DNA from: JBCBST01 sp039819115
GTDB taxonomy: Bacteria; Bacteroidota; Rhodothermia; Balneolales; Balneolaceae
Direction of reading: 5' to 3'
Length of the DNA: 11,528 nt
NCBI GenBank assembly: GCA_039819115.1
Contig: JBCBST010000105.1
Span: forward strand, 1 to 11,528
The stretch's first letter is position 1. Each line of letters starts with the position of its first letter. Positions 1 through 8,900 of this stretch are shown here, piece after piece. Under the pieces are notes generated by a model. That model was not told the DNA's origin, did no database searches, and saw only the letters and a list, made by a program, of their open reading frames with translations. A program made the translations under genes and the position numbers.

Positions 1-2204
1 ACACTGACGCCTCAATATCTGAACGTGTCGAAGACCTCATCTCTCGCATGACCATTGAAGAAAAGATTGGTCAGATGACTCAGCTCAATATCACCATGAT
101 CAACTCTACAGGTGTACAAAAAGACGTAGATATTGTAGAAGAAAAAGCACGAGACTTTCTGTTAAATCACCATGTCGGGTCTTTTCTAAATGGTGAAGCC
201 GTACCTGGTAAAACCTGGTATGACTACTCTATGAAGCTTCAGAGAATTGCAGTTGAAGAAACTCGATTGGGAATACCCATTATTTATGGCATCGATCACA
301 TTCACGGAGCCACATACCTGGCAGGTTCTACGGTATTTCCTCAGGCCATAAACCTGGGTGCCACTTTTAACGACGAACATTCCCGCCAAACGGGTCGAAT
401 CACGGTTATTGAATCTGCTGATTTAGGGCATCATTGGAATTTTGCACCCGTGCTGGATCTTGGCAGAAACCCTCTGTGGCCTCGTTTATATGAAACATTT
501 GGTGAATCTCCCTATGTGGCAGCCAGGCATGGAGTTGCCTATACTGAAGGACTTCAGGATGTGCCTGAGGCTGAACCTTATGTAGTTGCGTCTACAGGAA
601 AGCATTTTCTTGGATACGGAGACCCTAAATCGGGATGGGACCGGACTCCGGTAGACCTCTCCATGCAGACCATTTACGAGTTTCACGCACCCGCATTCCA
701 GGCTTCTTTTGACGCTGGTATGAAAACAATAATGGTAAACAGTGGTGAGATTAACGGCGTACCTGTGCACGGATCAAAAGTAATTCTTACCGACCTACTC
801 CGTAACTACATGAATTTTGAAGGTGTTGTTGTTACAGACTGGAACGACATCGGTAAAATGGTTGACTATCATTACACCGCCAGAGATTATAAGGAGGCTA
901 CCCTTCAATCCGTTTTGGCTGGAATAGATATGAGCATGACTCCTCTATCGCTGGCATTCAATGAGGCTTTGATTGAATTGGTTGCGGAAGGCTCGATCAC
1001 GGAAGAACGTATTGATGAGTCGGTCCGACGCATTTTGAAACTCAAGTTTGAATTGGGGCTGTTCGAAAATCCCTACCCCCGAAACGATCGGTTCAACCGT
1101 ATCGGAGCAAAAGAGCACCGCGCTAAAGCGTTACAGGCAGCCGAGGAATCGATTGTACTGCTCAAGAATGATGACAACGTGCTACCCTTATCGAAATCGG
1201 TGAAAATTTTAGTTGTAGGGCCATCGGCTAACTCTAAACGAAATCTTGCCGGAGGCTGGACACTGGCATGGCAAGGAGGAAAAGAGGAACAGTACCCCAA
1301 AGAAATGCTCACGATTTCATCAGCTCTTAAACAACGATACGGAAAGAAAAACGTGTCGATGCTATCCGGAACATTTGACGAAAAAACATACCGTGATGCC
1401 GTTTCTAAGGTTGATGTGGTCGTAGCCGCTATCGGAGAAGAACCATACACTGAGTTTGTCGGAAATATTACTTCTTTGGAGCTACCTAGTGACCAGAAAG
1501 AGTTGATTCGCTCCCTATCTGCATTCAATAAACCGGTGGTTGGAGTATTTGTAGGCGGACGCCCACGCATTGTCGCTGATGTTATTGATGATATGGACGC
1601 CTATCTCTTTGCGGGACTCCCCGGTTTTGAAGGTGCGCAAGCCATTGCAAATGTGCTTTCTGGCGATGCAAACCCCAGTGGAAAACTCCCTATCTCCTAT
1701 CCTAAATATAACGGTCATTTTGTACCACATAATCACAAGCCTAGTGATGTCTATTACTTCAATCCTGAAGAAGCAAACGACATTCAACAGGGACAGAAAT
1801 CGGTTTGGCAATGGGAGTTCGGTACCGGTCTCAGCTATACAACATTTGAATATTCTAATCTATCACTTGCCGATACTGTCCTGTCCGAAGCGGATTATCT
1901 GAAGGCAGAAGTTACCGTAACCAACACGGGAAACCGCAAGGGAATGGAAAGCGTAATATGGTATACCCAGGACGAAGTAGGTACTATTTCACGACCTGTA
2001 AAGGAGGTCAAGTTCTTTGAAAAAATAGAGTTAAACCCTGGTGAATCTAAGACGGTGTCGTTTACCATTTTTCCGGAAAAGCATCTCTCGTTCCCTAGCC
2101 ATGATGGAGAGCTGTTACTGGAGCAAGGGTACTTTAATGTGAAGGTTGGAGGTATGGAAAAGAGGTTCTACCTCCAAAAAAACAGCTTGGCAGAATCTAA
2201 ATAA
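1..2204 (+). CDS. GH3 beta-glucosidase / glucan exohydrolase, 5'-truncated by the window edge
   Basis: Glycoside hydrolase family 3 enzyme expected to release glucose from non-reducing ends of beta-glucans or cello-oligosaccharides. The frame is open from base 3 and reads TDASISERVEDLISR before the ATG at 48. That is the conserved GH3 N-terminus, so the real start and any signal peptide lie upstream of the window. Counting from Met48 as residue 1: TIM-barrel domain about 1-340, with GKHF at 184-187 and the nucleophile Asp264 in VVTDWND. The second alpha/beta domain is about 365-560, with GGWTLAWQG at 402-410 and GEEPYTE at 463-469. The fibronectin-III-like C-terminal domain is about 610-708. 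The Asp-Trp pair plus Trp404/Trp408 resembles the substrate-clamping tryptophans of barley ExoI, and Glu469 is the best acid/base candidate by alignment from memory. Substrate (beta-1,3, -1,4 or xyloside) cannot be fixed. A terminator follows the TAA stop. Confidence 0.93.
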   Translation, partial: TDASISERVEDLISRMTIEEKIGQMTQLNITMINSTGVQKDVDIVEEKARDFLLNHHVGSFLNGEAVPGKTWYDYSMKLQRIAVEETRLGIPIIYGIDHIHGATYLAGSTVFPQAINLGATFNDEHSRQTGRITVIESADLGHHWNFAPVLDLGRNPLWPRLYETFGESPYVAARHGVAYTEGLQDVPEAEPYVVASTGKHFLGYGDPKSGWDRTPVDLSMQTIYEFHAPAFQASFDAGMKTIMVNSGEINGVPVHGSKVILTDLLRNYMNFEGVVVTDWNDIGKMVDYHYTARDYKEATLQSVLAGIDMSMTPLSLAFNEALIELVAEGSITEERIDESVRRILKLKFELGLFENPYPRNDRFNRIGAKEHRAKALQAAEESIVLLKNDDNVLPLSKSVKILVVGPSANSKRNLAGGWTLAWQGGKEEQYPKEMLTISSALKQRYGKKNVSMLSGTFDEKTYRDAVSKVDVVVAAIGEEPYTEFVGNITSLELPSDQKELIRSLSAFNKPVVGVFVGGRPRIVADVIDDMDAYLFAGLPGFEGAQAIANVLSGDANPSGKLPISYPKYNGHFVPHNHKPSDVYYFNPEEANDIQQGQKSVWQWEFGTGLSYTTFEYSNLSLADTVLSEADYLKAEVTVTNTGNRKGMESVIWYTQDEVGTISRPVKEVKFFEKIELNPGESKTVSFTIFPEKHLSFPSHDGELLLEQGYFNVKVGGMEKRFYLQKNSLAESK

Positions 2205-2231
2205 ATTCGTTTATTTCTATCTCTCTTGACT

Positions 2232-2265
2232 AAAGCCGTGTGCCTGATCAGCCATGGCTTTTTTT
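2232..2265 (+). terminator. Rho-independent terminator of the GH3 gene
   Basis: A 9-bp stem pairs AAAGCCGTG (2232-2240) with CATGGCTTT (2253-2261), with one G-T wobble and a 12-base loop. A run of seven T (2259-2265) follows on the + strand. It lies in the 59-base gap between convergent genes. Read on the - strand, the hairpin follows the esterase stop but has only a short T tract, so it is less convincing there. Confidence 0.75.
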
Positions 2266-3043
2266 ATTTCCCTTGTTTTTGAGAGAACATCCACCTGATC
2301 ATATCCTGATTTGCATAGGTCGTATCCCATGCATTATGATCTACTCCCTTCAATTCTGTATATCGGCTGTTTCCACCCATTTCTTTAATGGTTTGATGCA
2401 TTAACCTGGAAAAATCGGTTTTTACCACGTAATCCTTATCTCCGTGAAAACTCCAGATAGGGATGCCAGTTATTCGATCCGCCTTGGTTAAATCCCCTCC
2501 TCCACATACGGGTACCGCGGCAGCAACCCATTCGGGTTTACGTTGTATGAATTCCCAGGTACCAAAACCACCCATTGAAAGCCCGGTTACATAAATTCGT
2601 GATACATCCACAGGATGTTTCTCAATAAACTGCTCTACCAATTGTATAGTAAGCTCCATTACCGGAGACAGGGAATCTCCCCACACCTGATCGGTTGGCC
2701 CCCACCAATCTAAGGTCGACCATTTCTGCTCGCCCGGTACCTGAGGAGCAATAACAAAAGCCGGGTACTCGGCTCTGTTTTCAGGTAGCGCAAAATTCCA
2801 GGCCCCATGCACCAACTGCTGCTCATTATCCGTTCCCCGTTGTCCTGCACCATGCATAAATAAAACCAGCGGGTATGTATCCTGATCGGTTGTTTGATCC
2901 GGATTCAACAACCTGTATCTGAGAACTTCACCATCTTTATTCGTGAATTCATGGCGTTCAAAAAGATCGTTAAGCTCTTGTTGCGCAAAAACAGACGTAC
3001 TCATGAGTATGGTGATAAAGAATAGTGTAGATATGCGAATCAT
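2264..3043 (-). CDS. Secreted alpha/beta-hydrolase esterase (COG4099 / PHB depolymerase-like)
   Basis: Serine hydrolase of 259 residues, probably an extracytoplasmic carboxylesterase. It begins with a clear signal peptide: basic Arg3, a hydrophobic core, and likely cleavage after SVFA at residue 20. The oxyanion-loop motif HGAGQRG is at 64-70. The nucleophile elbow GLSMG gives Ser156. HGDKD gives Asp204 as the acid, and GVDHNAW gives His236, so the triad is complete. This arrangement fits the predicted-peptidase/esterase group COG4099 and the LpqC or feruloyl-esterase-like PHB depolymerase relatives. Substrate is not predictable. The gene ends 59 bases from the convergent GH3 gene and starts 42 bases after the glycosyltransferase stop on the same strand, so the two may be cotranscribed. 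No Shine-Dalgarno sequence is evident before the ATG. Confidence 0.85.
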   Translation of the reverse strand: MIRISTLFFITILMSTSVFAQQELNDLFERHEFTNKDGEVLRYRLLNPDQTTDQDTYPLVLFMHGAGQRGTDNEQQLVHGAWNFALPENRAEYPAFVIAPQVPGEQKWSTLDWWGPTDQVWGDSLSPVMELTIQLVEQFIEKHPVDVSRIYVTGLSMGGFGTWEFIQRKPEWVAAAVPVCGGGDLTKADRITGIPIWSFHGDKDYVVKTDFSRLMHQTIKEMGGNSRYTELKGVDHNAWDTTYANQDMIRWMFSQKQGK

Positions 3044-3085
3044 AACATTAACAGGTTTGGGTATGTGTTTCAGACATAAGAAGGA

Positions 3086-4321
3086 TTATGACGTTCTATT
3101 TTTTTCCTCAATCCAACGCCCCATAAATTTTGTACTCGCTAAACTATGATGCTTTAGCATAGCACCGGTAAAATTCTTTTTCCTATGCAGTTCACGATTG
3201 GATAATAATGCTTCTATACCATCCATGAATGCTTTTTTATGTATATCACTGTTAAAACGATCCCGAAGAATAGTATAGCCGTTTGTTTGAGCCTGTTTCC
3301 ACTGGGTTTCATCCTTATACAAACGGATCGCCTGCGCAATAAAAGTATTCCGATCATCTTCTACGAAACCCAGAAAAGGATGAGTACCCGAAATACCCTC
3401 TGCACCGATATGGGTTGTTCCAACAGGGGTACCAGCCTGCATGGAATCTAAAACCTTACCTTTTAAACCCGCACCGAAACGTAAAGGCGCCAACAACACC
3501 CGGTATCTTTCTAAGGTGGATATGGCTTCCTCTGCCCTGCCTTTCATATAGAATCCTTCGTCCGGGTTGTTCAGCATTATGTCATTCGTGTTTGCGTAAG
3601 CTCCATAGATATGCAGTTCTGCATCCGGAATCTCACTCCTTATCCCAGGCCAATATACCTTCCTGAGTTGATGAACAGCATCCCGGTTCGGAGGGTGCAA
3701 AAAGTTACCAATTGTAACCAGGTGTCGCCGTTGGTTAAAGGGTATCAAAGAAGGACCTAACCGATCTTTGGCGACAAACAGGGGAAGATAGTATAGCAGG
3801 TAAGACGGAACCTTAAAGAAAGACTCCAGAAGGTTCAATTCATACTCTGAAATAATCAACGATACATCACATCTGAGTAGGCTTGCTATTTCCCGATACG
3901 ATTGAGGATTTAACAGATCCGATTCCCTAAACACTCTCCCTTCTTTCACTGCAGACTGCCGGCCAGAGCGCAGTCCGTGTAAATCTTCTGTATCAAGAAT
4001 TTTAAGCGCATCAGGAATACTCTCGTCTACTCTCCATCCAAACTGTTCTTCCGTCATAAAGCGGTCAAACAGAACTACATCGGGTTGTATGTTATTAAGC
4101 GTTGTTTGAAAAGATGAGTGATTTAACTTGATCGGGATGCATTCTATTTGCCTGTCTTGCAAGGGGTCAGAATAGGCCGTGGGTTGGGCCGAGCTTGCAA
4201 AAATGACCTCCCAGTTAAACTCCTGGAAGAGATGGATCAACTGAAGCATCCTTGTTCCAGCAGCCGATGAAACCGGTTCAGGAAATACTTTTCCAATAAG
4301 TACGATTTTTCTGGAATTCAA
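3086..4321 (-). CDS. GT4-like glycosyltransferase (GT-B fold), TTG start
   Basis: Cytoplasmic glycosyltransferase of 411 residues that should transfer a sugar from a nucleotide-sugar donor. Acceptor and donor are unknown. The N-terminal Rossmann half (about 5-180) opens with the KIVLIG strand and a PVSSAAGTRM segment. The C-terminal donor half (about 198-375) starts with LVTIGNF (201-207). It carries the diagnostic stretch from Ala278 to Val300 with LRFGAGLKGK and AGTPV, then GAEG with Glu308. This is typical of Glyco_trans_1_4 (GT4) proteins. The start codon is TTG. The only in-frame codons before the upstream stop are non-ATG (CTG and ATT are possible), and the next ATG (Met25) would remove the first beta strand. 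No transmembrane segment is seen. No other sugar-biosynthesis gene adjoins it, so it is not obviously part of a polysaccharide cluster. Confidence 0.87.
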   Translation of the reverse strand: MNSRKIVLIGKVFPEPVSSAAGTRMLQLIHLFQEFNWEVIFASSAQPTAYSDPLQDRQIECIPIKLNHSSFQTTLNNIQPDVVLFDRFMTEEQFGWRVDESIPDALKILDTEDLHGLRSGRQSAVKEGRVFRESDLLNPQSYREIASLLRCDVSLIISEYELNLLESFFKVPSYLLYYLPLFVAKDRLGPSLIPFNQRRHLVTIGNFLHPPNRDAVHQLRKVYWPGIRSEIPDAELHIYGAYANTNDIMLNNPDEGFYMKGRAEEAISTLERYRVLLAPLRFGAGLKGKVLDSMQAGTPVGTTHIGAEGISGTHPFLGFVEDDRNTFIAQAIRLYKDETQWKQAQTNGYTILRDRFNSDIHKKAFMDGIEALLSNRELHRKKNFTGAMLKHHSLASTKFMGRWIEEKNRTS

Positions 4322-4348
4322 CAGATTTAGAAAATGATAAATCGTATA

Positions 4349-4370
4349 TTTAGTTTAATGTCAAACTAAA
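4349..4370. promoter_or_regulatory. Palindromic operator candidate in the divergent gap upstream of the DoxX-like gene
   Basis: Perfect 8-bp inverted repeat: TTTAGTTT (4349-4356) and AAACTAAA (4363-4370), separated by six bases. It lies in the 68-base gap between the divergent glycosyltransferase and DoxX-like genes. It sits just downstream of, and overlaps, TATATTTA (4345-4352), which is one mismatch from the Bacteroidota -7 consensus TAnnTTTG. The expected start of the DoxX transcript therefore falls inside the palindrome, the position expected for a repressor. A MarR-type dimer is my guess from general appearance. No regulator gene is adjacent. Confidence 0.55.
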
Positions 4371-4389
4371 ATATTATTAAACGCATACT

Positions 4390-4758
4390 ATGACATCTCA
4401 AAAGAAATACAAAATAGGATTCTGGATTTCAACCGGTTTGCTCACCGCTTTGATGCTGCTATCGGTTGGTAATTATTTTTTTAATTACACCGAAATATCG
4501 AAGGCCTTCCAGAGCTTTGGATATCCTACCTACATCATTTACCCGTTGGCCGTGCTAAAACTGCTGGGTGTTGCCGCTATATGGAGTCGGTTTCAGTCCG
4601 TAGTGACTGAGTGGGCGTATGCAGGCTTCTTCTTTAATTTTACGCTCGCTTTTTTTGCACATCTCATGATTGGGGATGGACAACAATTCGGAGCGCTGAT
4701 AGCCCTGATTCTATTACTAACCTCCAGATTTACTTCCGGAAAGGCATTCAATAGCTAA
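4390..4758 (+). CDS. DoxX-like four-helix inner-membrane protein
   Basis: Small membrane protein of 122 residues with four hydrophobic segments, at about 9-31, 46-65, 71-93 and 97-113, and a short basic N-terminus (KKYK at 5-8). Size, the helix pattern, a YP..I.YPLAVLKLLG stretch (45-60) before helix 2 ends, and the EWAY and FFAH features (73-91) fit the DoxX_2/DoxX-like family (PF13564 type). Members of that family sit in the cytoplasmic membrane, and most have no firm biochemical role. Some are linked to redox or stress responses. It is a single-gene unit: the neighbours on both sides are on the opposite strand, a palindromic element lies upstream and a strong hairpin lies downstream. No Shine-Dalgarno sequence is seen before the ATG. 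Confidence 0.8.
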   Translation: MTSQKKYKIGFWISTGLLTALMLLSVGNYFFNYTEISKAFQSFGYPTYIIYPLAVLKLLGVAAIWSRFQSVVTEWAYAGFFFNFTLAFFAHLMIGDGQQFGALIALILLLTSRFTSGKAFNS

Positions 4759-4780
4759 CACATCATGTTAGTGGAACAAA

Positions 4781-4805
4781 GGCAGGTTATTTTCTATAAC
4801 CTGCC
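4781..4805. terminator. Bidirectional terminator hairpin between convergent genes
   Basis: A perfect 10-bp stem pairs GGCAGGTTAT (4781-4790) with ATAACCTGCC (4796-4805) around a five-base loop. It lies 22 bases after the DoxX-like stop and 3 bases after the repeat-protein stop on the other strand. On the - strand it is followed by TTTGTT; on the + strand by a T-rich but interrupted tract. It probably ends transcripts from both sides. Confidence 0.75.
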
Positions 4806-4808
4806 AAT

Positions 4809-5840
4809 CTATTTATTCCGGTAAGCTGTAATGACCTGATCTACGGACATGTCCTCCAGCTGATCATCGTCATCCAATTGCTCCAGAAACTCAGCAGTTA
4901 CTCCACTTCGGTATAGCTTTATAATGTCTGAAGTCTGGTTGTCTTCTAAAAAGTCTACATCGTCCAGTATTTCCAGATAAGCCTCGGTAACCCCACTTTT
5001 GTATAAGTTGATAAACTCCATTACGGGCCGATCCTCAAAATCCACATCATACAGAGCTTCCAGGTAGGATACGGTCACACCGCTTCGGTATAACTCGATA
5101 AGCTCCCGAACCGACGTATCTTCCAGATCTACATCGTAAATTGCTTCAAGGTAGGAAGTAGTAACCCCGGTTTGGTATAACGCGATCACTTCCCGGGTCG
5201 ATTTGTCTTCCATATCGGCATCATACAAGGCCTCCAGGTAGTTTTTTGGAACTCCGGCTGCATACAGCTCTTTCACTCCTCTTACCCGTATATCCGGAAC
5301 AAACTCCGTGTCATACAACTCTTCGATATACGTTTTTGGTACTCCCTGTTTATATAAGTCTATAGCGTCAGAGTAACGCATATCTTCTAACAACTCCACT
5401 TCCACAAGATTATTTAAATAATCCAGGGATATACCGGCATCATACATCCCCTTTATTTGGTTATCCGTGGGGTCAATACCGAATTCCATATTCTTAACCT
5501 GTAACAAATATTCCGCAAACTGTGGAAGAACGGCCGGAGCAATGGTTTGTCCCTCTTGTGCACTTATACCAACCGCTGTCCCAGAAGGTGCGCCTAAGGT
5601 TGCTGAGTTTATATCGGAACCTTTGAGAAAGGTATTCCAACCCCAGAAGCAAACCAAAGCAAGTAAAAGGGTAATTGCAATTCCATTTCGCAACAGACTT
5701 GTTCTTTTTTCAGGACGTGAAGTAGCTTCCTGTTCCGATGATGGAGTTCCTCCGTTTGCCTGCTCTTCCAGATAGGCATCTAAATCAAAATCAGAGGAAT
5801 TGGGATCGTTATTCCGGTTCTTGCGTTGAGATGTGTCCAT
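4809..5840 (-). CDS. Membrane-anchored protein with seven 29/30-residue helical repeats, function unknown
   Basis: I do not recognise a characterised homologue for the whole 343-residue protein. The N-terminal 50 residues are polar and include an acidic DFDLDAYLEEQ stretch, then basic residues (RPEKR). One transmembrane segment spans about 52-71. With basic residues on its N-terminal side, this predicts a cytoplasmic N-terminus and a periplasmic C-terminal part. After a linker (about 72-120) come seven tandem repeats beginning at residues 132, 162, 192, 221, 250, 279 and 309, plus a final partial unit. The consensus is LYxxGVTxxYLExLYDxDxED followed by a polar stretch and E-x-I. Each unit probably forms a helix pair. 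The repeats are strongly acidic and end at the C-terminus. The gene starts 70 bases after the icmF stop with no terminator between, so readthrough from icmF is plausible. A role as a protein-binding scaffold is only a guess. Confidence 0.88.
   Translation of the reverse strand: MDTSQRKNRNNDPNSSDFDLDAYLEEQANGGTPSSEQEATSRPEKRTSLLRNGIAITLLLALVCFWGWNTFLKGSDINSATLGAPSGTAVGISAQEGQTIAPAVLPQFAEYLLQVKNMEFGIDPTDNQIKGMYDAGISLDYLNNLVEVELLEDMRYSDAIDLYKQGVPKTYIEELYDTEFVPDIRVRGVKELYAAGVPKNYLEALYDADMEDKSTREVIALYQTGVTTSYLEAIYDVDLEDTSVRELIELYRSGVTVSYLEALYDVDFEDRPVMEFINLYKSGVTEAYLEILDDVDFLEDNQTSDIIKLYRSGVTAEFLEQLDDDDQLEDMSVDQVITAYRNK
4827..5447 (-). repeat. Coding tandem repeat array, seven units of 87 or 90 bp
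   Basis: Seven in-frame repeats encode residues 132-338 of the membrane-anchored protein. Spacing between successive LY (or MY) markers is 30, 30, 29, 29, 29 and 30 residues. The units are well diverged at DNA level, so this is an old protein repeat and not a recent slippage array. The middle units (starting at residues 221 and 250) are most alike. The last two units carry an extra residue and replace LYD with LDD. Confidence 0.9.
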
Positions 5841-5910
5841 GGCCCTTTAGATTTAACTACCCGCCATACTAAAACTCCATCAAGTTGTTTCAGCACTTTA
5901 ACAATTAATA

Positions 5911-8900
5911 CTACATATTTCTTCGGTACTGCCCGCCAACTTCATAAAGAGCTTTTGAGATCTGTCCCAGTGAGGCCACTTTAACGGTTTCCATAAGTGC
6001 TTCAAAAAGGTTTCCATTCTCTCTGGCTACAGCTTTCAGGTGATCTAACGCAACAGAAGCCTCCCGTTCATTACGTTTCCAAAAAGCTTCCAGATGATCA
6101 ATTTGCTGTTTCTTTTCTTGCTCGGTCGACCGAATTAACTCGATAGGTTCTTCCTCTTCCTGCTCACTGTCATTAAGGAACGTATTTACACCAATGATGG
6201 GAAGTTCGCCGGTGTGCTTCTTTGTTTCGTAATACAAGCTTTCGTCCTGAATTTTACCTCGCTGGTACATGCTTTCCATGGCACCAAGCACTCCGCCACG
6301 TTCGGTGATACGATCAAACTCAGAAAGAATAGCTTCTTCTACCAGATCGGTTAGTTCTTCAATGAAGTAGGAACCCTGGTTTACATTTTCATTTTTTGCT
6401 GTGCCCAGTTCTTTGTTAATGATCATCTGTATCGCCAACGCTCTGCGAACCGATTCTTCCGTGGGTGTAGTTATAGCTTCGTCATATGCATTGGTATGCA
6501 ATGAGTTACAGTTATCGTAAATAGCCATCAAAGCCTGAAGGGTTGTGCGGATATCGTTGAACTGTATTTCCTGAGCATGAAGAGAACGGCCGCTCGTTTG
6601 AATGTGATACTTTAGCTTCTGAGAGCGCTCATTCGCCTCGTATTTGTTCTTCATTGAAATGGCCCAGATTCGACGTGCTACCCGTCCAATAACCGCATAT
6701 TCAGGATCCAAACCATTACTGAAAAAGAACGATAAGTTGTGAGCGAAATCGTCAACATTCAGTCCGCGTGCAAGATAATATTCTACAAAAGTAAACCCGT
6801 TAGCCAGTGTAAATGCCGCCTGGGTTATTGGATTTGCACCTGCTTCTGCAATATGATATCCCGAGATAGAAACAGAATAGTAATTACGAACCTTATTCCG
6901 GGTGAAATAGGTCTGAATATCGCCCATCATTTTGAGGGCAAATTCGGTAGAAAAGATGCACGTATTCTGCGCCTGGTCTTCTTTAAGAATATCTGCCTGT
7001 ACGGTTCCCCGTACTGCAGCAAGGGTAGCAGCTCTGATCTTCTGATAGGTTTCGGCATCCACCAGTTGATCGCCGGAAATACCCAGTAGCCCCAAACCGA
7101 ACCCATTATTGCCCTCGGGAATTGCATTGGCGTATGCGGGCTGTTCCATACCTCGTTGTTCAAAATAATTGCGGATGCTTTCGAGCGCCTGTTCCCATTT
7201 GCCTTCCGCCTTCAGATACCGTTCCACTTCCTGATCGATAGCCGTGTTCATAAACATAGCCAAAATCATTGGTGCAGGACCATTTATGGTCATGGAGACC
7301 GAAGTAGTCGGTGCCGTAAGCTCAAACCCGGAGTACAGTTTCTTCATGTCGTCGAGCGTACAAATACTTACTCCCGAGTTCCCGATTTTACCGTAGATAT
7401 CCGGTCGGTACCCCGGATCTTCACCGTAAAGGGTTACCGAATCAAAAGCTGTGGAGAGCCGGGCGGCGGGCATCCCTTCACTTACAAAGTGAAACCGACG
7501 ATTGGTACGCTCCGGGGTTCCCTCTCCTGCAAACATACGTGTAGGATCTTCCCCTTCTCTTTTGAACGGAAAAACCCCGGCTGTAAATGGAAAATAACCG
7601 GGTAGGTTTTCTTTCAGGGCAAAGCGAAGGCGTTCTCCTGCATGTTTAGTCTTTGGCAAAGCTACCCGGGGTATTTTCAAGCCGCTTAACGATTCTCTGA
7701 ATAGTTGGTTCTTTATCACTTTATCCCTGATTTGTACATCAAACGTATCCTGCTGAAATCGTGCGTACAGTGAGTCCCACCCTTGCAATATATTCTTGGG
7801 TCTTCGATCCAGACTATCTTCCCAACGTTGCTGCATACGTTCCAGAGTTTCTTGCATTCCATCGGGCGCTCCGGATAGCTTAGTGAGCTGATTCAACGTA
7901 CCCCGAACCTCATCTAGTCGTGAAGCAGCTTGAATCTGTTTTTCAGCCCATTCATGATACTCACGTACAGATTCGGAAATCTCAGAAAGGTAACGCACCC
8001 GCTTTCCAGGTATGATCGCCTGGGTTTGTATATCCTCTGCGGGCTTAGAATCCGTATAGATACCCGGCACCCAGTTCAAATCGTATTTCTGGTTGATCAC
8101 CTCCAACAGTTTACTAAACAGTCGATTTACTCCTTCATCATTAAACTGCGCAGCAATGGTAGGGTATACCGGCATTTCTTCAGGCTTAGTATGCCATGCT
8201 CCCTGGTTGCGAATCATTTGTTTGCGAACATCACGTAATGCATCGAGGGCTCCTTTCTTTTCAAACTTGTTCAAGACCACAATGTCTGCTAAATCCAGCA
8301 TGTTGATCTTTTCGAGCTGAGTAGCAGCGCCATACTCGCTAGTCATCACATAAATCGGAACATCGGTTATATCCACAATTTCGGTTCCACTTTGACCAAT
8401 ACCGCTGGTTTCCACAATGATCAGGTCAAAACCAGCTATTTTGTATAGCTCTATCGCTCCTAATACTGCCGGACTTATCGATCGGTTAGAAGCCCGGGTG
8501 GCAAGACTTCTCATGAAGACCCGTTCATTATCAATGGCATTCATCCGGATTCGATCACCGAGCAGTGCCCCGCCGGTTTTAATCTTGGAGGGATCAATGG
8601 AGATCACTCCTATTCTTAAGTCAGAGAATTCTGTGAGAAAACGACGGATTAACTCGTCGGTAAGTGAGCTTTTACCCGCCCCTCCGGTTCCTGTGATACC
8701 AAGCAATGGAATGGTTTTTGATGGTACTGGTACGGGTTTACCTGCCCCATCTTTTAGTCCTGTTTCGGTGTATGCTAAGATTTGCTCATGATTATTCTCA
8801 ACAGCAGAAATCGCCCGGGCCAATTCAGCCTGGTTAAACGAAGTTTGAATGGTCTCCAGTTTAGGGTTTCGTAATTCAACAGGGTCGTAGTCGCAGGTTT

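Noticed and set aside
48..50. ATG at 48 as the real start of the GH3 gene
   Set aside because: The frame continues upstream with the conserved RVEDLISR sequence that precedes MTIEEKIGQM in GH3 proteins, so the start is outside the window.
1073..1570. 165-codon open frame on the - strand
   Set aside because: It lies wholly inside the GH3 coding region on the opposite strand and shows no recognisable motif or start context.
2943..3149. 68-codon + strand frame across the esterase/glycosyltransferase gap
   Set aside because: It overlaps both supported - strand genes and has no family features.
4827..5447. Periodic array considered as CRISPR or satellite DNA
   Set aside because: The period is a multiple of three, the units are diverged at DNA level and conserved as protein, and there are no spacers.
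6927..7163. 78-codon - strand frame overlapping icmF
   Set aside because: It is a shifted frame of the intact icmF gene; icmF itself shows no frameshift here.
7156..7605. 149-codon open frame on the + strand
   Set aside because: It is antisense to strongly conserved icmF mutase sequence and is cysteine- and basic-rich in a non-biological way.
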